From positions 1 through 28,253 of the forward strand of contig JBBDSJ010000088.1 of the NCBI GenBank assembly GCA_040905025.1: a stretch of DNA of 28,253 nucleotides. The letters are read 5' to 3'. Position 1 is the first letter of the stretch. The number at the start of each line of letters is the position of its first letter. Source of the DNA: JBBDSJ01 sp040905025 (lineage in GTDB: Bacteria > Pseudomonadota > Gammaproteobacteria > Methylohalomonadales > Methylohalomonadaceae). Shown piece after piece: positions 8,101 to 15,933 of this stretch. The position numbers were made by a program, and so were the translations under genes. The notes under the pieces were generated by a model. It had not been told where the DNA came from. It saw only the letters and a program-made list of their open reading frames with translations, and made no database searches.

Positions 8101-9462
8101 ATGCTGAGCATCATCATTCTCGCTGCGGGTCAGGGTACCCGCATGCAATCTGCACTCCCCAAAGTCCTGCATCATCTGGCCGGCCGGCCACTTCTGCAAC
8201 ACGTCATTGAAACAGCGCAGCAACTCCCGAACCGGGATATTGCAGTCGTTTATGGTTATGGCGGTGAACTGGTACGGGCCGAACTGGCTGGTATGCCGGT
8301 ACGCTGGGTTGAGCAGGCAAGTCAGCTGGGTACCGGGCATGCGGTTGCCCAGGCGCTTCCGGAAATACCGGCAGATGATTTTGTGCTCGTACTTTATGGT
8401 GATGTGCCGCTGATTGGTCCGGAGACATTGCAAGCGCTTGTCACTGCTGCAGAAGGCTCCGGCTTTAGTCTGCTGACGGCAAAATTACCCGACCCGGCGG
8501 GTTATGGCCGCATCGTGCGGGATGATTCGGGCAAGGTTCTGCGCATTGTAGAACACAAGGATGCCGGCGATACCGAGTGCGCTATTAATGAAATCAATAC
8601 CGGTATGCTCGTGGTACGCGCGGACTGGTTGCAACGTTGGGTGGCGTCGTTGGACAGCGAAAACAAACAGGGTGAATATTACCTTACGGATATTATTGGC
8701 ATGGCTACTGCCGAAGGCGTAACCATTAACGCCATTCAGCCGGCTACGGTTTTTGAAACACAGGGTGTTAATGACCGTGTACAACTGGCCGAACTGGAAC
8801 GTTACTATCAACGCGGTCAGGCTGAAACACTAATGCGCGCTGGCGTTACCTTGATGGATCCCAGTCGTTTTGACTTGCGCGGTAATTTGCATGCCGGCAC
8901 AGACATCAGCATTGATGTGAACGCCGTTTTGATTGGCAATATTGTGCTTGGCGATGGTGTGCAGGTGGGTGCCAACTGTTTTATCCGTAATGCTGAAATT
9001 GCTGCCGGCACAATACTTGAACCGAATTGCGTCATTGACAATGCGATTATCGGTGCCGGTTGTCGTATCGGACCGTTTGCACGTATCCGTCCTGATACCC
9101 GGCTGGACGACAATGTGCATGTTGGTAATTTTGTGGAAATCAAGAAATCTACAATTGCTGCGGGCAGCAAGGTCAATCATCTCAGTTATATTGGTGACAG
9201 CGAGATTGGTCGTGATGTAAATATTGGTGCTGGCACGATCACCTGTAACTACGACGGTGCCAATAAATTCAAAACCATTATTGAGGATAATGTTTTTATC
9301 GGGTCGGATACACAACTGGTTGCACCTGTGCGTGTCGCGACGGGTGCCACGATTGGTGCCGGAACGACTGTTACCCGCGATGTCGAGGCCAACAGTCTGG
9401 CGGTAAGCCGGATCGAACAGCGCAGTGTCAAGAACTGGCAACGACCCAAGAAAAGTAAATGA
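8101..9462 (+). CDS. glmU: Bifunctional UDP-GlcNAc pyrophosphorylase / GlcN-1-P acetyltransferase
   Basis: GlmU acetylates glucosamine-1-phosphate and transfers UMP to give UDP-GlcNAc, the precursor of peptidoglycan and lipid A, in the cytoplasm. The N-terminal half carries the nucleotidyltransferase signature LAAGQGTRMQSALPK (7-21) and the Mg-binding VLYGDVPL (98-104). From about residue 250 the C-terminal half is a left-handed beta-helix built from hexapeptide repeats. His360 in VNHLSY corresponds to the catalytic His363 of E. coli. The ATG at 8101 gives the usual N-terminus but has no obvious Shine-Dalgarno. glmU after the atp operon is the common gammaproteobacterial order; glmS, often next, is absent here. 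Confidence 0.97.
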   Translation: MLSIIILAAGQGTRMQSALPKVLHHLAGRPLLQHVIETAQQLPNRDIAVVYGYGGELVRAELAGMPVRWVEQASQLGTGHAVAQALPEIPADDFVLVLYGDVPLIGPETLQALVTAAEGSGFSLLTAKLPDPAGYGRIVRDDSGKVLRIVEHKDAGDTECAINEINTGMLVVRADWLQRWVASLDSENKQGEYYLTDIIGMATAEGVTINAIQPATVFETQGVNDRVQLAELERYYQRGQAETLMRAGVTLMDPSRFDLRGNLHAGTDISIDVNAVLIGNIVLGDGVQVGANCFIRNAEIAAGTILEPNCVIDNAIIGAGCRIGPFARIRPDTRLDDNVHVGNFVEIKKSTIAAGSKVNHLSYIGDSEIGRDVNIGAGTITCNYDGANKFKTIIEDNVFIGSDTQLVAPVRVATGATIGAGTTVTRDVEANSLAVSRIEQRSVKNWQRPKKSK

Positions 9463-9519
9463 CAAAAGCAGAAAGTGGAAAGTCAGATTGAAAATGAACA
9501 CAATGCAACGGCATAGCCT

Positions 9520-10320
9520 ATGAAACTCGGTTTTTATCAATATCGGCCATTATTCGGCAAGATCGGCGCCAATTTGAACAAGGTGGTCAACAAGCTGGAT
9601 GGTGTTGATGCCGATTTGATTGTGCTGCCTGAACTGGCTTTTAGTGGCTATTATTTCAAGGATCGTAATGAAGCGTTCAGCCTGTCTGAAGATCCGCATG
9701 AATCAACAACTGTAGTGGTGCTTACGGAGCTGTGCCAACGCAATGATTTTCATCTGGTAACCGGGTTTACTGAACGCGCTGACGACAAGGTATACAACAG
9801 CGCACTCTTGCTTGGCCCGGATGGTATTGAACACACGTATCGCAAGTTGCATTTGTTCAATGAGGAAAAGTTCTGGTTTGACCCAGGTGATATTCCGCTA
9901 TCGATACAAACGGTGCGCGGTGCGCAGATCGGGATTATGGTCTGTTTCGACTGGGTGTTTCCTGAAGTTACGCGCGTACTGGCCTTGCAGGGCGCCGAGA
10001 TCATCTGTCAGCCGGCGAATCTGGTGCTGGCATATTGTCAACAGACGATGTTGAGCCGCAGTCTGGAAAATCGTGTATTCAGTGTCACCTGTAACCGTTT
10101 TGGCGCTGACAAGCGGCCACAGGGGGAATTGAAATTTACCGGCCGCAGCCAGATCGTGGCGCCGAATGGCGATCGGCTCGCAGCAGCGGCAGCGCAGCGT
10201 GACGCGCTGGTTGTTATGGATATTGATCCACAGCTTGCGCATGAGAAGCATATTACCCGGCATAATGATGTGCTCGCTGATCGGCGCCCGGAATTCTATC
10301 AAGTGTTGAATAATAATTAA
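9520..10320 (+). CDS. Nitrilase-superfamily carbon-nitrogen hydrolase
   Basis: Cytoplasmic amidase- or nitrilase-type enzyme of 266 residues, close to the usual single-domain length. The superfamily catalytic triad is complete: Glu38 in LPELAFSGY, Lys109 in YRKLHLF and Cys142 in MVCFDWVFPE. The PGD segment after the lysine (FWFDPGD) is also typical. The exact substrate cannot be read from the sequence; candidates are omega-amidase-like, N-carbamoyl-amine or deaminated-glutathione hydrolases. It lies 57 bases after glmU and 12 bases before rraA, so it is probably co-transcribed with rraA. No clear ribosome-binding site precedes ATG 9520. Confidence 0.85.
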   Translation: MKLGFYQYRPLFGKIGANLNKVVNKLDGVDADLIVLPELAFSGYYFKDRNEAFSLSEDPHESTTVVVLTELCQRNDFHLVTGFTERADDKVYNSALLLGPDGIEHTYRKLHLFNEEKFWFDPGDIPLSIQTVRGAQIGIMVCFDWVFPEVTRVLALQGAEIICQPANLVLAYCQQTMLSRSLENRVFSVTCNRFGADKRPQGELKFTGRSQIVAPNGDRLAAAAAQRDALVVMDIDPQLAHEKHITRHNDVLADRRPEFYQVLNNN

Positions 10321-10332
10321 GGAGTCTGTCTG

Positions 10333-10824
10333 ATGACTGAATCTGTTGCATTTGCGACTGCTGATCTCTATGACGCCAATGAGGACAAGGTACAGGTGGC
10401 GTTGCCGATGTTCGCCGATTTTGGTGGTCGGCTGACTTTTTCCGGGCCGATATCAACCGTCAAGGTGCATGAAGACAATACCCTGGTGCGCAAGGCGCTG
10501 GAAGAACCTGGCAAGGGCCGGGTCTTGATTGTGGACGGTGGTGAATCGCTGCGTTGCGCGCTGGTCGGTGACATGCTGGCTGAGCTGGGTGCAAAGAATG
10601 ACTGGGCCGGTATTATAGTCTCGGGTTGTATCCGTGATTCGGCCGTGATCACTACTATTGATATCGGCGTGAAAGCGTTGGGCACTAATCCGCGCAAGAG
10701 TGTCAAACTGAATACCGGCCAGCGTGATATCCCGGTGCACTTTGCCGATGTGACATTTACGCCGGGCGCATACGTTTATGCCGATGATGATGGCATATTG
10801 GTATCGAAAGGCAAGCTTGTTTGA
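10333..10824 (+). CDS. rraA: RraA family protein, probable regulator of RNase E activity
   Basis: RraA trimers bind RNase E and damp RNA decay in E. coli; close relatives are class II aldolases of the HMG/CHA type. The 163 residues cover the whole family: ATADLYDANEDKVQV at the N-terminus, FGGRLTFSGPISTVKVHEDN, VDGGESLRCALVGDMLAEL, GIIVSGCIRDS and the C-terminal VYADDDGILVS. The Arg-Asp pair of the aldolase site (SGCIRD) is kept, so an enzymatic role cannot be excluded from sequence alone. AAGGAG overlaps the stop codon of the preceding hydrolase gene, giving a strong ribosome-binding site and likely coupling. Confidence 0.85.
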   Translation: MTESVAFATADLYDANEDKVQVALPMFADFGGRLTFSGPISTVKVHEDNTLVRKALEEPGKGRVLIVDGGESLRCALVGDMLAELGAKNDWAGIIVSGCIRDSAVITTIDIGVKALGTNPRKSVKLNTGQRDIPVHFADVTFTPGAYVYADDDGILVSKGKLV

Positions 10825-10852
10825 GCTAACTACCTATATGAGGGTCATGCAC

Positions 10853-11548
10853 ATGTTCAAGCCCGCTCTGGTTTCAGGTGGATTATATTTGTTGTTGTTT
10901 GCTGCCAATGTGCAAGCCGAACATGGTCATGAGCAGTTATTTAATAAAGTCAGTTTGCAGGCGGAAGCCCAGCGTGACGTGCCAAACGATGAAATGACAG
11001 TACTGCTTGTTGCCGAGCATCAGGGCGCTGAGGCTGCAGTGCTTGCCGAACGCGTCAACAGTGATATGGCCTGGGCGCTTGAGCTTGCCAATAAACAGAC
11101 TGATGTTGATGCGGAAACCCGCGCCTACTCAACCCAGCCCATGTACAAGGACGGGGTTATCCGTGGCTGGCGCGTACGTCAGGAACTGCAGTTGAAAAGC
11201 CGGGAATTTACCGATCTGACTGAACTGCTGGGCATGTTGCAGGAAAAACTGCAGATTGCCCGGATGGCGTTCAATCCAACGCCCGAGACCCAGCGCAAGC
11301 ATCAGAATGAATTGATTACGGAAGCGATGGCAGCCTTCAAGGAACGCGCGGGGATCATACAAAAGACTATGGACGGGCGTGACTACCGGATTATTGAACT
11401 GAATATCAATACCAACGGCTTTGGCGATAGACCTTATCTGGCCATGGCAGAGATGTCGATGGCGAGAATGGATCGTGTAGCACCGGCAGTTGAAGGTGGT
11501 ACCAGCCAGGTGCAGGTCACGGTTTCCGGTTCAATACAATTTTATTAA
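10853..11548 (+). CDS. Exported SIMPL-domain (DUF541) protein
   Basis: Protein of 231 residues with a signal peptide (residues 1-22, ending NVQA before EHGHEQ), hence periplasmic or secreted. The rest resembles the SIMPL/DUF541 family: an early beta-strand region (KVSLQAEAQRDVPNDEMTV), a long helix, the conserved YSTQPMYKDGVIRGWRVRQE segment, and a C-terminal part with MAFNPTPETQRKHQNELITE. Family members are linked to outer-membrane or envelope stress, but no biochemical role is established. ATG at 10853 was chosen because GAGGG lies 8 bases upstream and the signal peptide starts there; ATGs at 10838 and 10847 are alternatives. It ends exactly at the start of a 24-bp inverted repeat. Confidence 0.8.
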   Translation: MFKPALVSGGLYLLLFAANVQAEHGHEQLFNKVSLQAEAQRDVPNDEMTVLLVAEHQGAEAAVLAERVNSDMAWALELANKQTDVDAETRAYSTQPMYKDGVIRGWRVRQELQLKSREFTDLTELLGMLQEKLQIARMAFNPTPETQRKHQNELITEAMAAFKERAGIIQKTMDGRDYRIIELNINTNGFGDRPYLAMAEMSMARMDRVAPAVEGGTSQVQVTVSGSIQFY

Positions 11549-11609
11549 TCAAACCAGCAGATAGCGCACTGTTACAACGTTGTCTCAGTGCGCTATCTGC
11601 TGGTTTGAT
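11548..11609. repeat. Perfect 24-bp inverted repeat between convergent genes
   Basis: Bases 11548-11571 are the exact reverse complement of 11586-11609 (24 of 24). The 14-base centre contains the 10-base palindrome ACAACGTTGT. The left arm begins on the last base of the stop codon of the SIMPL gene, and the minus-strand lipoprotein gene ends at 11632. It probably works as a bidirectional terminator or mRNA 3' protecting hairpin, although neither side has an immediate long T-run. Confidence 0.85.
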
Positions 11610-11631
11610 ATTTGGCGAAGCTTGTTTTTTA

Positions 11632-12201
11632 CTACTGTACGTATAAATCGTTGCCATCAACCCTGACTTTCTGGCCGACTCTCAAGGCTTCGCCATTGGC
11701 AATCTTGACCGTCTGCGTGCCGCCGCTGTCCAGGTCGACGCTTACCGCGTAATAGGTTTCTGCGCGTGCATATTTCTCTGCCTCATGACCGGCAAATGCA
11801 CCACCGACAGCACCGGCGACGGTGGCAATCTTCTTGCCGGTGCCGCCGCCAAACTGGTTGCCGACGATACCGCCTACCACGCCACCGGCAACAACGCCGA
11901 TACCGGTGCCTTCACCCTTGGCCACTGCCGGCTCAATAGCGGTAATGGTGCCGCAATTCGCACAGTCCGGCGTGGCTTCTGCTTGTGGTTCGGACCAGGC
12001 TGAATCATTTGCTGCGGATTCAGTCGAGGACTCGGCAGTGGCGTTTTGTCTGTCGGTTGTGGTTGTCTGCTCACGCGATTGTTCTGCTGTAGTCTGTTGG
12101 TCGACGTCAGTCATGTCGCCGGTTTCTCCTTCACAGCCAGCAATCAAAAAACCGGTGAGTAATAAAATGGCCGGAGTAAAACTGTAAGTCTTTTGCATCA
12201 T
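11632..12201 (-). CDS. Glycine-zipper lipoprotein (SlyB / 17-kDa antigen type)
   Basis: Predicted lipoprotein of 189 residues. The signal peptide ends in the lipobox LIAGC with Cys23 as lipidation site. A low-complexity T, E, S, Q and A rich linker follows (about 30-75), then a glycine-zipper segment (GIGVVAGGVVGGIVGNQFGG and VAGAVGGAFAGHEAEKYA, about 98-142) as in outer-membrane proteins of the Rick_17kDa/SlyB group. The last 40 residues (YYAVSVDLDSGGTQTV...) resemble the C-terminal beta domain of these proteins. A pair of cysteines, CANC, lies just before the zipper. Start: the first of two adjacent ATGs, with AGGAC upstream. Role is inferred as envelope integrity. Confidence 0.8.
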   Translation of the reverse strand: MMQKTYSFTPAILLLTGFLIAGCEGETGDMTDVDQQTTAEQSREQTTTTDRQNATAESSTESAANDSAWSEPQAEATPDCANCGTITAIEPAVAKGEGTGIGVVAGGVVGGIVGNQFGGGTGKKIATVAGAVGGAFAGHEAEKYARAETYYAVSVDLDSGGTQTVKIANGEALRVGQKVRVDGNDLYVQ

Positions 12202-12332
12202 GATAGTTGTCCTGAAGGCAGTCTACGGTTAATCCCGTAAATCTTGCTGCGCTGCAATGAAACATCGGAATCAATCTTCTAGGTATTTAAGCAGAAAAAA
12301 ATGCTGGTCAGAATTAAATTGATCACAGTTTG

Positions 12333-12785
12333 TTAATAAATTTCGATAGTACCGGTCATGCCTGCCGCCTCATGACCATCAACTGTACAGACCAAATCAC
12401 CAAACTTGCCGGTTTGTATCGGTACAAACCACCACTCGGCGGTATAGCCGGGAAAGACTTCAACTTCGCGTATATGGCCCTTGACCTCGGCCGTTGCATC
12501 ACCATCGGCGGTGTAAGTCTGTACTTTGCGAGTATATACCGACTGCACAAACTTGTCGGATGAAAAATAATGCTTGTGCGGACTATTGTTCACCAGCACC
12601 ATTTTGTAAAGTTTGCCGGTTTCAAAACGCAGTTCGCTCGGTGCAAAGACCATTTCCCCGTTCTTGTTACCCAGTTCAACAGTGACTTCAATTGGATCCT
12701 GACGGCTGAGGTCACCTTCGGCGAGTACAGGCTGACCAAATAATGCTGCGATGATGATAAGACCAGACCGGTTGCTATTTTTCAC
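12333..12785 (-). CDS. Exported cupredoxin with a type 1 copper site
   Basis: Small blue-copper-like protein of 150 residues with a signal peptide cleaved near Ala22 (QPVLA/EGD), hence periplasmic. A complete set of candidate ligands is visible: His70 or His72 in SPHKHYF, and Cys133, His138 and Met143 in the spacing C-x4-H-x4-M (CTVDGHEAAGM). Aromatic-rich strands before the cysteine (AEWWFVP) fit the cupredoxin fold. It probably carries electrons or binds copper; the partner is unknown. Start is GTG at 12785 with GGGAG 9 bases upstream. It is transcribed with, or just upstream of, the glycine-zipper lipoprotein gene. Confidence 0.82.
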   Translation of the reverse strand: MKNSNRSGLIIIAALFGQPVLAEGDLSRQDPIEVTVELGNKNGEMVFAPSELRFETGKLYKMVLVNNSPHKHYFSSDKFVQSVYTRKVQTYTADGDATAEVKGHIREVEVFPGYTAEWWFVPIQTGKFGDLVCTVDGHEAAGMTGTIEIY

Positions 12786-12868
12786 AAGTTACTCCCTTTG
12801 CTGATTGATAGTTGTTTGTGTGACTGGCAGCCTGCCCTGGTGTTCCGAAATATTCGAAGTTACCGGAA

Positions 12869-14149
12869 TCAGAGTTGTTGCATGACCTTGCGCGCAGCAG
12901 TCAGTGTCTGCTCAATAATGGCATCATCATGCATGGCAGAAACAAAGCCGGCCTCAAATGCCGACGGTGCCAGATACACACCTTCTTTGAGCATGCCTTG
13001 AAAGAATTTGCTGAAGCGTTCGGTATCACAGGCCATGACCTGCTCGAAGCGGGTGACTTTTGGCGTTTCGGTAAAAAAGAGGCCAAACATGCCGCCAAGA
13101 TTGTTGGTACTTATCGCTATGCCGGTGTCGTTACCGAAATCCTGCAATCCGTCACACAAGTTCTGCGTCTGCGCGCTGAGCCGGGTAAAAAAGTCCGGCG
13201 CTGAAATCAGGTTCAGCGTGGTCAGGCCGGCAGTCATGGCTATTGGATTGCCGGACAATGTGCCGGCATGGTACACCGGACCTTCGGGCGATAAATGATC
13301 CATGACGTCGGCACGTCCGCCAAAGACGCCGACCGGCATGCCACCACCGATCACCTTGCCGAGCATGGTCAGATCCGGGCGCACGTTATAGACCGCCTGC
13401 GCGCCGCCCAACGCCACGCGAAAACCGGACATCACTTCATCAAATACCAGCAGACTGTTGTGGTCATCACAAATCTTGCGCAAGCCATCGAGAAATCCCG
13501 GTTCCGGCAGCACACAATTCATGTTGCCGGGTACCGGCTCGACGAAAATTGCGGCAATCTGTTCACCGTGTTGGGCAAATAATTGTTTGACGCTGTCGAG
13601 ATCGTTATATGTCGCCGTCAGCGTATGTTGCACCAGTTCGGCGGGAACGCCGGGAGAGCTTGGGGTACCGAAAGTCAGTGCGCCGGAGCCGGCCTTCACC
13701 AGCATTGAGTCAGCATGGCCATGGTAACAGCCTTCAAATTTGAGAATTTTGCTGCGGCCGGTATAGCCGCGTGCCAGCCGGATAGCGCCAAGACCGGCTT
13801 CGGTGCCGGAGCTGGTCATGCGGACTTTTTCCATGCTCGGCATCAGTTCATTGATGCGTTTTGCCAGTGCTGTTTCCAGTGCTGTCGGCGCGCCAAAACT
13901 CAGCCCGTTCACAGCAGCGGCCTGCACTGCGGCAATGACGTCCGGATGGGCGTGGCCGAGCACCATCGGGCCCCAGGAGCCGACATAGTCTATGTACTCG
14001 TTGTTATCGACATCATATAAATGGGCGCCCTTCGCGCGTTCAATGAAAACGGGTGTGCCACCCACGGCCTTGAAAGCGCGTACCGGAGAATTCACGCCAC
14101 CGACAAGATAGCGGCGGGCTTCATGAAAGAGTGTCTCGGACTGGGACAT
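12869..14149 (-). CDS. hemL: Glutamate-1-semialdehyde 2,1-aminomutase
   Basis: PLP-dependent aminomutase that converts glutamate-1-semialdehyde to 5-aminolevulinate in the C5 route to tetrapyrroles. The 426-residue protein has the PLP lysine at residue 265 in MLGKVIGGGMPVGVFGG, the preceding LLVFDEVMSGFRV, and the phosphate-binding SSGTEA segment (113-118). The residues after TEA (GLGAIRLARG) differ from the usual TMSAIRLARG, a small variation. ATG at 14149 was chosen because AGGAA lies 5 bases upstream and MSQSETLF is the family N-terminus; the reading frame stays open to 14206 inside thiE. It is the third gene of thiD-thiE-hemL. Confidence 0.96.
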   Translation of the reverse strand: MSQSETLFHEARRYLVGGVNSPVRAFKAVGGTPVFIERAKGAHLYDVDNNEYIDYVGSWGPMVLGHAHPDVIAAVQAAAVNGLSFGAPTALETALAKRINELMPSMEKVRMTSSGTEAGLGAIRLARGYTGRSKILKFEGCYHGHADSMLVKAGSGALTFGTPSSPGVPAELVQHTLTATYNDLDSVKQLFAQHGEQIAAIFVEPVPGNMNCVLPEPGFLDGLRKICDDHNSLLVFDEVMSGFRVALGGAQAVYNVRPDLTMLGKVIGGGMPVGVFGGRADVMDHLSPEGPVYHAGTLSGNPIAMTAGLTTLNLISAPDFFTRLSAQTQNLCDGLQDFGNDTGIAISTNNLGGMFGLFFTETPKVTRFEQVMACDTERFSKFFQGMLKEGVYLAPSAFEAGFVSAMHDDAIIEQTLTAARKVMQQL

Positions 14150-14180
14150 AGTATTTCCTGCTGATTCTGAAATTATGAAT

Positions 14181-14828
14181 TCAGACGGGTTGGATGAATT
14201 TTTCACTATAACGACGGGTTGCGGTCTCGATATCGTCAGCGTTGAAAATTCCGCCTATCACAGCAACCATCGCCGCGCCGGCGCTGAGCACGTCAGCAGT
14301 ATTGTCCGGCGTGATACCGCCGATGGCAACACACGGGATGCGTAACAGACTACTGGCTTCACGCAGCGTTGCCAGACTCGCGGCTTGTGCCTGCGGTTTG
14401 GTTTGCGATACAAAGAACCGTCCGAATGCAACATAGCTTGCACCAGCAGCTTCGGCTTGCTGTGCGGTGATTAAATCATTATGACAGGACACACCGATGA
14501 TGGCGTCTTCGCCAAGTCGCCGGCGCAATTGTTGTAAATTGTCAGTGTGGTCGGTCTGGCCGATATGCACGCCATCAGCCTGACAGGCAATCGCATAATC
14601 CGGATGATCGTTTATCAGAAAGGGCACCTGATATTCATGACAACGATCGCGCAAGCGCTTGAGTAGTTGTAAATCAGCAAGCGCTGTTGCGGATTTGTCG
14701 CGTAGCTGAATGAGTACCACGCCGCCGCGTAATGCCGCACTGACGCCGGCTTCCAGTTTGCCGGCCGGCAACCAGTGGGTATCGGCAATTGCGTAAACGC
14801 CGCGTGATGGCAATGCTATTGCTGTCAT
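14181..14828 (-). CDS. thiE: Thiamine-phosphate synthase
   Basis: Joins HMP-pyrophosphate and thiazole phosphate to give thiamine phosphate. It has 215 residues and a TIM-barrel. Family motifs in order are VYAIADT, IQLRDKSA, LINDHPDYA, DGVHIGQTD, IIGVSCHN and CVAIGGI...AVIGGIF near the C-terminus. The diphosphate-binding TKP is present as SQTKPQA. It starts 5 bases after the stop of thiD and ends 31 bases before hemL, so the three genes are probably one operon, an arrangement also known in Pseudomonas. No TPP riboswitch is visible upstream. Confidence 0.94.
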   Translation of the reverse strand: MTAIALPSRGVYAIADTHWLPAGKLEAGVSAALRGGVVLIQLRDKSATALADLQLLKRLRDRCHEYQVPFLINDHPDYAIACQADGVHIGQTDHTDNLQQLRRRLGEDAIIGVSCHNDLITAQQAEAAGASYVAFGRFFVSQTKPQAQAASLATLREASSLLRIPCVAIGGITPDNTADVLSAGAAMVAVIGGIFNADDIETATRRYSEKFIQPV

Positions 14829-14833
14829 ATCTG

Positions 14834-15640
14834 TTACCTGTCAGTGGCAGCAATTCGGCATGGATGCAACTGCTCGCTGCCATAGGCCTGTGCCGCTTCC
14901 AGACATCGCCAGGTATAATCCTGGGCCTGGGCTACGGCTACCGGCAGTGATCGGCCGAGTGCGAGGTTGGCAGCAATCGCTGCAGACAAGGTACATCCGG
15001 AGCCATGGAAACGTCCCGGCAGGCGGGTATAACGATAGCTCATCGGCGTGGTCTGGTGCTGGTAAAATACATTTTGCACACTTTCCTGCTGATTGTTTTG
15101 CGTGGGTTCATCGCCGCCGGTAATCAAGACGCTGTGGGCTCCGGCGGCGAGTAATTCAGCGGCGGCTTCGGCCAGATCGATCCGGCCGCTTAGTTGCCGG
15201 GCTTCCTGGGCGTTCGGCGTGATAATCCGGGCCAGGGGTAACAACTGTTCCCGCAAGTAATGATGCATCTCCGTATCAAGGAAATTATCACCGCAGCCGG
15301 CAATCAGTACCGGGTCGAGTACGACCGGCAGTTCCGGTTGCTGGCGCAGGAATGCAGCAATGTGTACGATTAAATCAGGATCCGGGCAGACGCCGATTTT
15401 ACAGGCATTAAAATTCATGTCTTCGGCCAGTAGCGCCAGTTGTTCGGCAAAATCTGCCTGTGATTGTGGCCGCACATGAGCAACCCGGTGGGTGTTTTGC
15501 GCAGTCAGCGCAGTAATTACGCAGGCGGCCTGACAACCGTGACTGTGCAGGGTTTCGATATCGGCTTGCATACCAGCGCCGCCGGTTGGATCATGCCCGG
15601 CCAGAACCAGTACTGCAGGACGTTGGTCGTGTGTGGTCAT
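14834..15640 (-). CDS. thiD: Hydroxymethylpyrimidine (phosphate) kinase
   Basis: Ribokinase-fold enzyme that phosphorylates HMP and HMP-phosphate in thiamine synthesis. The 268 residues include the substrate-binding start VLVLAGHDPTGGAGMQADI (10-28), the KIGVC segment (81-85), VVLDPVLIAGCG (106-117), the nucleotide-binding ITPNAQEA and VLITGGD, and the catalytic HGSGCTLSA (212-220) with Cys216. It is the first gene of the thiD-thiE-hemL operon. Its upstream region is occupied by the palindromic element at 15680-15968, so its promoter must lie in the 39 bases between them or within the element. Confidence 0.93.
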   Translation of the reverse strand: MTTHDQRPAVLVLAGHDPTGGAGMQADIETLHSHGCQAACVITALTAQNTHRVAHVRPQSQADFAEQLALLAEDMNFNACKIGVCPDPDLIVHIAAFLRQQPELPVVLDPVLIAGCGDNFLDTEMHHYLREQLLPLARIITPNAQEARQLSGRIDLAEAAAELLAAGAHSVLITGGDEPTQNNQQESVQNVFYQHQTTPMSYRYTRLPGRFHGSGCTLSAAIAANLALGRSLPVAVAQAQDYTWRCLEAAQAYGSEQLHPCRIAATDR

Positions 15641-15774
15641 GCCGCTATTCTACCGGTTCTGCAGCGTTGACGAGAATACTTAAGGAACCTCTGATTTATT
15701 ACGTCCTTTAGTTTCGTAACCGGCGCATCCATACGCCACTGCCCAGAGGTTCTTGCAGTACATGGATGCACTGC

Positions 15775-15809
15775 CATTTTTTCAATCATAATAAGTGATT
15801 GAAAAAATG
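15775..15809. repeat. Perfect 14-bp hairpin inside the palindromic element
   Basis: CATTTTTTCAATCA (15775-15788) is the exact reverse complement of TGATTGAAAAAATG (15796-15809), with a 7-base loop. It sits in the AT-rich middle of the element. A or T runs in the arms would give a terminator-like transcript in either direction. Confidence 0.85.
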
Positions 15810-15839
15810 AAGAGTATCGAAAATCACAATTTTAGATAT

Positions 15840-15933
15840 TGCATCCTTTGCTTCGTAACCGCTACATCCATGTAGCACTGCTCGTGCTCTGAGGAGTGGC
15901 ACACGGATGTGCCGCTAACGGAGCCAAGGATGC
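15840..15933. repeat. Long imperfect inverted repeat (about 94 bp) in the right half of the element
   Basis: The left arm from 15840 (TGCATCCTTTGCTTCGTAACC) and the reverse complement of the right arm ending at 15933 (TGCATCCTTGGCTCCGTTAGC) align without gaps over more than 40 bases with scattered mismatches. Each arm contains its own small palindrome (15861-15876 and 15898-15913). The whole can fold as one long hairpin or as two separate small ones. Confidence 0.8.

Noticed and set aside
8830..9540. 236-codon open frame antisense to glmU
   Set aside because: It lies opposite a well-supported gene and its translation shows no recognisable domain; typical shadow frame.
11548..11609. Integron attC site
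   Set aside because: Perfect symmetry and lack of the paired R and L boxes with an unpaired base do not fit; no integrase or cassette nearby.
14150..14206. N-terminal extension of hemL inside thiE
   Set aside because: The family N-terminus and a good AGGAA site point to ATG 14149; the extra 19 residues overlap thiE.
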